From Kudoa neothunni (lineage: Eukaryota; Cnidaria), in assembly GCA_964304625.1 (NCBI GenBank), contig OZ199840.1:7998001-8062000 (forward strand): a stretch of DNA of 64,000 bases. Direction: 5' to 3'. The notes under the pieces were generated by a model that did no database searches, was not told the DNA's origin, and was given only the letters and a program-made list of their open reading frames with translations. Below, one piece after another: positions 60,001 through 64,000 of this stretch. How positions within the stretch are numbered: the stretch's first letter is position 1; each line of letters starts with the position of its first letter. Made by a program: the position numbers and the translations under genes.

Positions 60001-61388
60001 TAGGGTTTTTCGAGTTTTAATGACATCATGTCAAGCTTTAGTGCACAAGGTATTTAAGATGGCTATATAATTAGGTAAAAAAATACGAAAATATTACTTT
60101 AAATTTCGAATGAACAAAAAATAATAATTTGGGGAATTTTAAAAAGATATTCCAGCGCTATCGTATAATTTATACTTATTCTAGAATAATTTCTCGGTTC
60201 AAACATCTGCTGATTTATCGAAGCATTTTTCGATAATAACTTGAGCAGTCGTTGGTGGTAATAACTTTGAAACCATCATCTATTGAGTTCAAAAGATCGC
60301 GTTTGTTTCTCGCTTGTCCTCTCACAATATGGTTTTTTCATTTACTGAAAACATTTTCAATTGGATTCATGAAGGGTGAATAGGGAGGTAGATACATCAA
60401 CGTTAGTTGTAACGTTGCTAAAATTTCGCTAAGTCCCCGATAATGATGTATCCTTGCATTATCGAGTATGAAGCATGGATCTTCAATTTCCAAAGATCGG
60501 CACAAATCTGCCAACGCAATAAGGAACTCTTTAAAATCTTTGCCATTTACTGGTCTCCGATTTATGTTATATAGCACGATGCCATCCATATTAATTCATC
60601 GCTGCTATGGCGGATATGTTTCTTGACTCTACGACTTTTACGTTTACATACGCTGATGCACCAGCAAGCGAACGACCCTGCCTTGTACGTGACGATACAT
60701 TAAAATCAACTTCGTCAATAAAAACAAAGTTGTTGCCTTCAACCTCAAGCAGTTTTGAATTGAACTGTTGGGCGTACACAAAACTTTTTTCCACTGTATC
60801 GCAAGAGTTTCTTCGTTCAGGAACAATGATGAGCATTTTTAAAGAATAATGGAATTCTTTAAGGCATCTATTTATTGTGCTAACGCTGACACTCACGCCA
60901 CATTCGTCTAATAATTTTTGACGAAGAGTCAAGGGTAATGGTGGCGTCCTCATCCACCCAACTTCTAATACGCAACTTTTGATCTTCATTGAGTTTTGAA
61001 GAAAAGTCGCCACCCCTTTTTAATGACTTTTCTTTCCCATCAAGAGGATACAATTTTACAATTGAAGCAACAGTTTGTCGCTTAATTCCAACATTTTCAG
61101 CGATGACGGCGTTGCTGTAACCCAATTCGCACTGATTAGCAATCATTTTCCTATCTCGGTCACTTATTGTTTGTCTCTTAAATTTGGTCTAAGTTGTCAT
61201 TTGAGAATCGTCGCGATTATTTGTTTTCAAAGTTTATAAATATTAAACTAACATGTAATGCTAAATTTTTACCGCTCACCTTATTATTTTTATTCGATTA
61301 ATTTATGGTATGAACTTAATTATAAGCTAAAATCACACAGGTGTCACTAATATTTGACATGATGTCACTAAAGCGAAGGAAAACTCTA
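60001..61388 (-). mobile_element. Tc1/IS630-type DD34E transposon with inverted ends
   Basis: Left end TAGGGTTTTTCGAGTTTTAA then TGACATCATGTCAA; right end read inward TAGAGTTTTCCTTCGCTTTA then GTGACATCATGTCAA; TA flanks both ends. The minus-strand transposase reads an N-terminal helix-turn-helix (GYSNAVIAENVGIKRQTVAS, 61146 down), FVFIDEVDFNVSSRTRQGRS (first Asp), CFILDNARIHHYRGL (second Asp), LPPYSPFMNPIENVFSK (Glu). There are 34 residues between the second Asp and the Glu. Two frame changes (about 60900-61010 and about 60590) interrupt it, so it is inactive unless small introns are used. A fragment of the same family lies at 3988-4152. Confidence 0.85.
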
Positions 61389-61800
61389 TATTTCTAAAAG
61401 TACACTTAAAACTTAGAAGAAGATTTGTATAACATATACATGGAGTGCAACAAACAAGTTAAATTAATAGATGTTCTCTAAAGTAAATTATTACAATAAT
61501 AATCAAAAAAAATAATTGAATTTTGAATATACGCGTGCGTTCCAAAGGCGCGTATTACCCATCATTGCTGGCTAATCCGCTCTTTTCCTCTGGTCCCGAA
61601 GGGATTACGCATTACCCGTCACCCACGTTAGTAAAATGGAAGTTCTAAACTGAAAATTGTAAAGACGCGAGAAATTTTATCTTATTTGAACCAAAAAATG
61701 TATAAACAACTCTAGTTTCAAACGGGTAAATGTTTAGATAAACATATCTTATGATATTTCGAATGTTGGAATTTCCAGAGAATTCAAAGGATAGATATAT
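61389..61800. other. Spacer with a GC-richer patch
   Basis: Positions 61545-61625 are GC-richer (ATTACCC recurs at 61554 and 61611) in AT-rich surroundings. No ORF or known element recognised. Confidence 0.3.
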
Positions 61801-61923
61801 TTAACCCTTTCGTTCCTGTTGTTCACCTTAGTGGACAGATTAAAAAATACTAAATTTGTTGTTCAATTATTTATTTTAAAAAATTATTGAAGCAACAGGA
61901 AAATTTGGGAATGGAAGGGTTAA
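61801..61923. mobile_element. piggyBac-type MITE, copy 2 (123 bp)
   Basis: TTAA at 61801-61804 and 61920-61923. Starts TTAACCCTTTCGTTCCTGTT; ends GGAATGGAAGGGTTAA. Same family as 36830-37001, in opposite orientation; no coding capacity. Confidence 0.8.
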
Positions 61924-63183
61924 ACCCGACCAATTAGTAAATTAATGAACGAAGAAATACGGTCATCTACGGTATAGCTCAAACTTCAACGCCGAGGAAA
62001 ATAAGGAAATAATTCAAAGATTGACCGAACGTTGTAGAATTAAGCTGAAATCAATAGTATAGTAAAATATAGTATAGTATAGTATAGGCTAATCGATGCA
62101 ACTGATTCTTATTCTATTTTCAGATTATTTAAAAATATTCGGCTCATACATTTATGTACTTTTTTTTAAAATATATCAAACTATTAGGATACATTGCCGA
62201 ATTGTTAAAAAAACCCAGAATATAAATAATTAACGTACCGAGATCACATTTTCGTTGACCAATAGCTGTTTCCGAAAAAAAAAATGAATCGATAGGATTA
62301 AAATTTAAATTCGTGTTATATTGAATTTTACGAATCACAACGTTTTTTGTGGGAAATTTTTGTGTAGATTTTTGAGGTTAAAAAATTATTAATTAATAAT
62401 TATCCAATTAATCATTCACTGATAAAATACTAATATATTCCTATTTCTGAGTTATAGATAATACCTCGATATTGGATTTATCGATTAGATATTAAATATT
62501 GTATCCAGGATTTTGTTTGTTTTAGATTTGATACTTGATCAGAAAATCGAAGATTTTTTTTAATTATTTCAATTTTTTGAGCAATGTTCGGAAATTCAGT
62601 ATTTGAAAACGATCGCTATTGCTTTCGCTAATGTTGGCATCTTTCCCATTATAATTATAATGTAAACTAAAGCTTAGAATTTATTTTAGCACGCAAGCGC
62701 TATGCTATCCCTGAAGAATTGTTTGCGCTACAGAAGGCCTTTTCCGTAGGCCGATTCAGCTATAATTAGTTTATTAGCACATTCATTCTTTCATAAGTCA
62801 ATTTCCAGAATAATAAAATCGACTTGAAATTAATTTTATGATATAATTTGATTTCGGGGTTTTGTCTATTGCGTTTTATCAATTTTGGATGAGTCATTAC
62901 TGATTAGCTTATGCGTAATGTGCGGAAGCATTAGAAATTGTGATGAAACAATTGATTTGATTATTCATGTGTAAAAAATGTGAGATGTATATAATAAGTA
63001 TATCAGAAAGAGATGTGGGATTGTGTTTGTCGTCTACCAAACATAGTCTCAACCCACAAATGATCGTATTTGCTAATCGTTGAGAGAGGATTAACCCAAG
63101 TGATATACATTCGGAGTGGATAAATTGTATAAGAAATCAATTCGCCTAGCAGCAGCTGTAATATTCGTGTAAGCAGTGCGAGA
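61924..63183. other. Spacer and upstream region of the last gene
   Basis: Contains a short TAGTA-type run at 62060-62085 and AT-rich unique sequence; no supported ORF. The promoter of the gene at 63184 should lie at the right end. Confidence 0.3.
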
Positions 63184-64000
63184 ATGGAGAAAGCGAAAAT
63201 CTATTCGGGCATAAATTTGCTCGCCATAATTGATAGTGTGATGCTGGCTACGGCTCAAGAGTTTTATGGGTTGATCGAAGGAACTATTAGAGATGAGAAA
63301 CCGCAACACATCAATCAAACTCATTCATTATCCGATTCCAACGAGACAGTATGGTTGTCGGTGATGGTGGCTGTATTGTCTAATTGGAAAACAATACGAT
63401 TTAGGGGGATTGCATTGTGAAAATTGTGCTATGGTCTTCACACACCTCCTACATGTTTATTGTGGACAATTCAAACCCCTTGACTATGCTGGATCAAGAG
63501 TTTCCCGCCACCTTTGTGGAGGGGATACCAACCAAATGGGACCCAAAACAAATGGATATCTGTTTCGCAATCAAAAATATTATTCGTACAATGATGATCG
63601 ATTCTAGCAGTATGAAAAGCGTTGATAACACAAACGGAGGGAGACACTTTGTGGCCATTCTTGTTCTTGATGTTGTCGCAAACGTATCCAGGTTAATTGT
63701 GTTGGAATGTGCTGACTATAACAATGTTGATACATTTTTTTACTAACATTAAATTATTAACGATCCTCTAGTTGGAATGCTTTTACAATGATTTGAATTT
63801 GTGTTTGTTGAATTTGGAAGATCATTTTGACATCGAATTTTCCCTTCCCGGCCCTACATCTAACAACAATGAGCCCGCCACCCCTATTCTGAATCATCGG
63901 TCCGTGAAACCCGCTCAAATGATCCCATTTGAAAGCCTCGATTCTCTCAAATACATTACCATCATGGAAGTCTTTGAAAATAATGATGGATACTATCAAC
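63184..64000 (+). CDS. Unidentified multi-exon gene, 5' part (runs off the window)
   Basis: Exons 63184-63348, 63405-63683 and 63772 to beyond 64000 join in phase over 56- and 88-bp GT-AG introns, giving at least 224 residues. It starts MEKAKIYSGINLLAIIDSVM, then EFYGLIEGTIRDE; exon 2 has IVLWSSHTSYMFIVDNSNPL and KWDPKQMDICFAIKNIIRTM; exon 3 LECFYNDLNLCLLNLEDHFD and AQMIPFESLDSLKYITIMEV. No signal peptide or membrane helix is evident. I do not recognise the family. Exon 3 vaguely recalls the MutS/MSH pattern before the lever domain, and exon 1 vaguely recalls an MPN-type start, but neither is good enough to name it. Phase-consistent splicing and balanced composition argue that it is a real gene. 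Confidence 0.65.

Noticed and set aside
1-64000. Retrovirus-like, LTR, Polinton or other capsid-bearing elements
   Set aside because: No reverse transcriptase, integrase, capsid or packaging ATPase motifs and no long direct terminal repeats were seen; all mobile elements recognised are plain DNA transposons.

Overview
The window comes from a nuclear chromosome of an animal, most likely a small invertebrate; I cannot name the phylum. It is strongly AT-rich. Introns are GT-AG and mostly 38-60 bp long, the standard code fits, and the genes are animal ones (an EH1-type homeobox gene, PERK, CCNB1IP1/HEI10, a transmembrane mucin). I followed gene structures by hand, checking splice phase and recalling family sequences; no search was run.

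Layout. 0-4.4 kb: mobile-element debris (Tigger/pogo fragment, a MITE with a 9-bp target duplication, a piggyBac-like element with TTAA ends, a Tc1-type fragment). 4.5-6.1 kb: CNOT9 (CCR4-NOT subunit, +). 6.4 kb: tRNA-Leu(UAG) (-). 9.0-10.0 kb: homeobox gene (-) inside a gene-poor stretch. 13-15.2 kb: transposon relics. 16.7-24.3 kb: EIF2AK3/PERK (+) with a Tigger-like element in one intron. 25.6-34.4 kb: a tight cluster of four conserved genes, WDR46 (-), ACTR5 (+), CCNB1IP1/HEI10 (-) and PTPA (-); WDR46 and ACTR5 diverge from about 150 bp. 35.4-37.0 kb: a non-autonomous pogo-like element beside a piggyBac-type MITE. 38.4-40.8 kb: SENP/Ulp1 SUMO protease (-). 41.3-42.4 kb: hAT-like non-autonomous element. 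42.8-44.4 kb: a FLYWCH-MULE transposase joined to a Merlin/ISXO2-type transposase (-). 44.9-52.65 kb: transmembrane mucin (-) with about 2,000 residues of Ser/Thr repeats whose antisense strand is also fully open. 53.2-55.2 kb: pogo/Tigger element with clear terminal inverted repeats. 56.7-57.8 kb: hAT end plus Tigger-like relic. 60.0-61.4 kb: Tc1/IS630-type DD34E element. 61.8 kb: second copy of the piggyBac-type MITE. 63.2 kb to the end: the 5' part of an unidentified multi-exon gene (+).

The host genes cover mRNA decay (CNOT9), ER stress signalling (PERK), ribosome biogenesis (WDR46), chromatin remodelling (ACTR5), meiotic crossover control (HEI10), phosphatase maturation (PTPA), SUMO processing (SENP) and cell-surface protection (mucin). 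They form no common pathway. What stands out is the variety of DNA transposon families (pogo/Tigger, Tc1/IS630, piggyBac, hAT, MULE, Merlin) packed between compact genes. I saw no retrovirus-like, LTR or capsid-bearing element.
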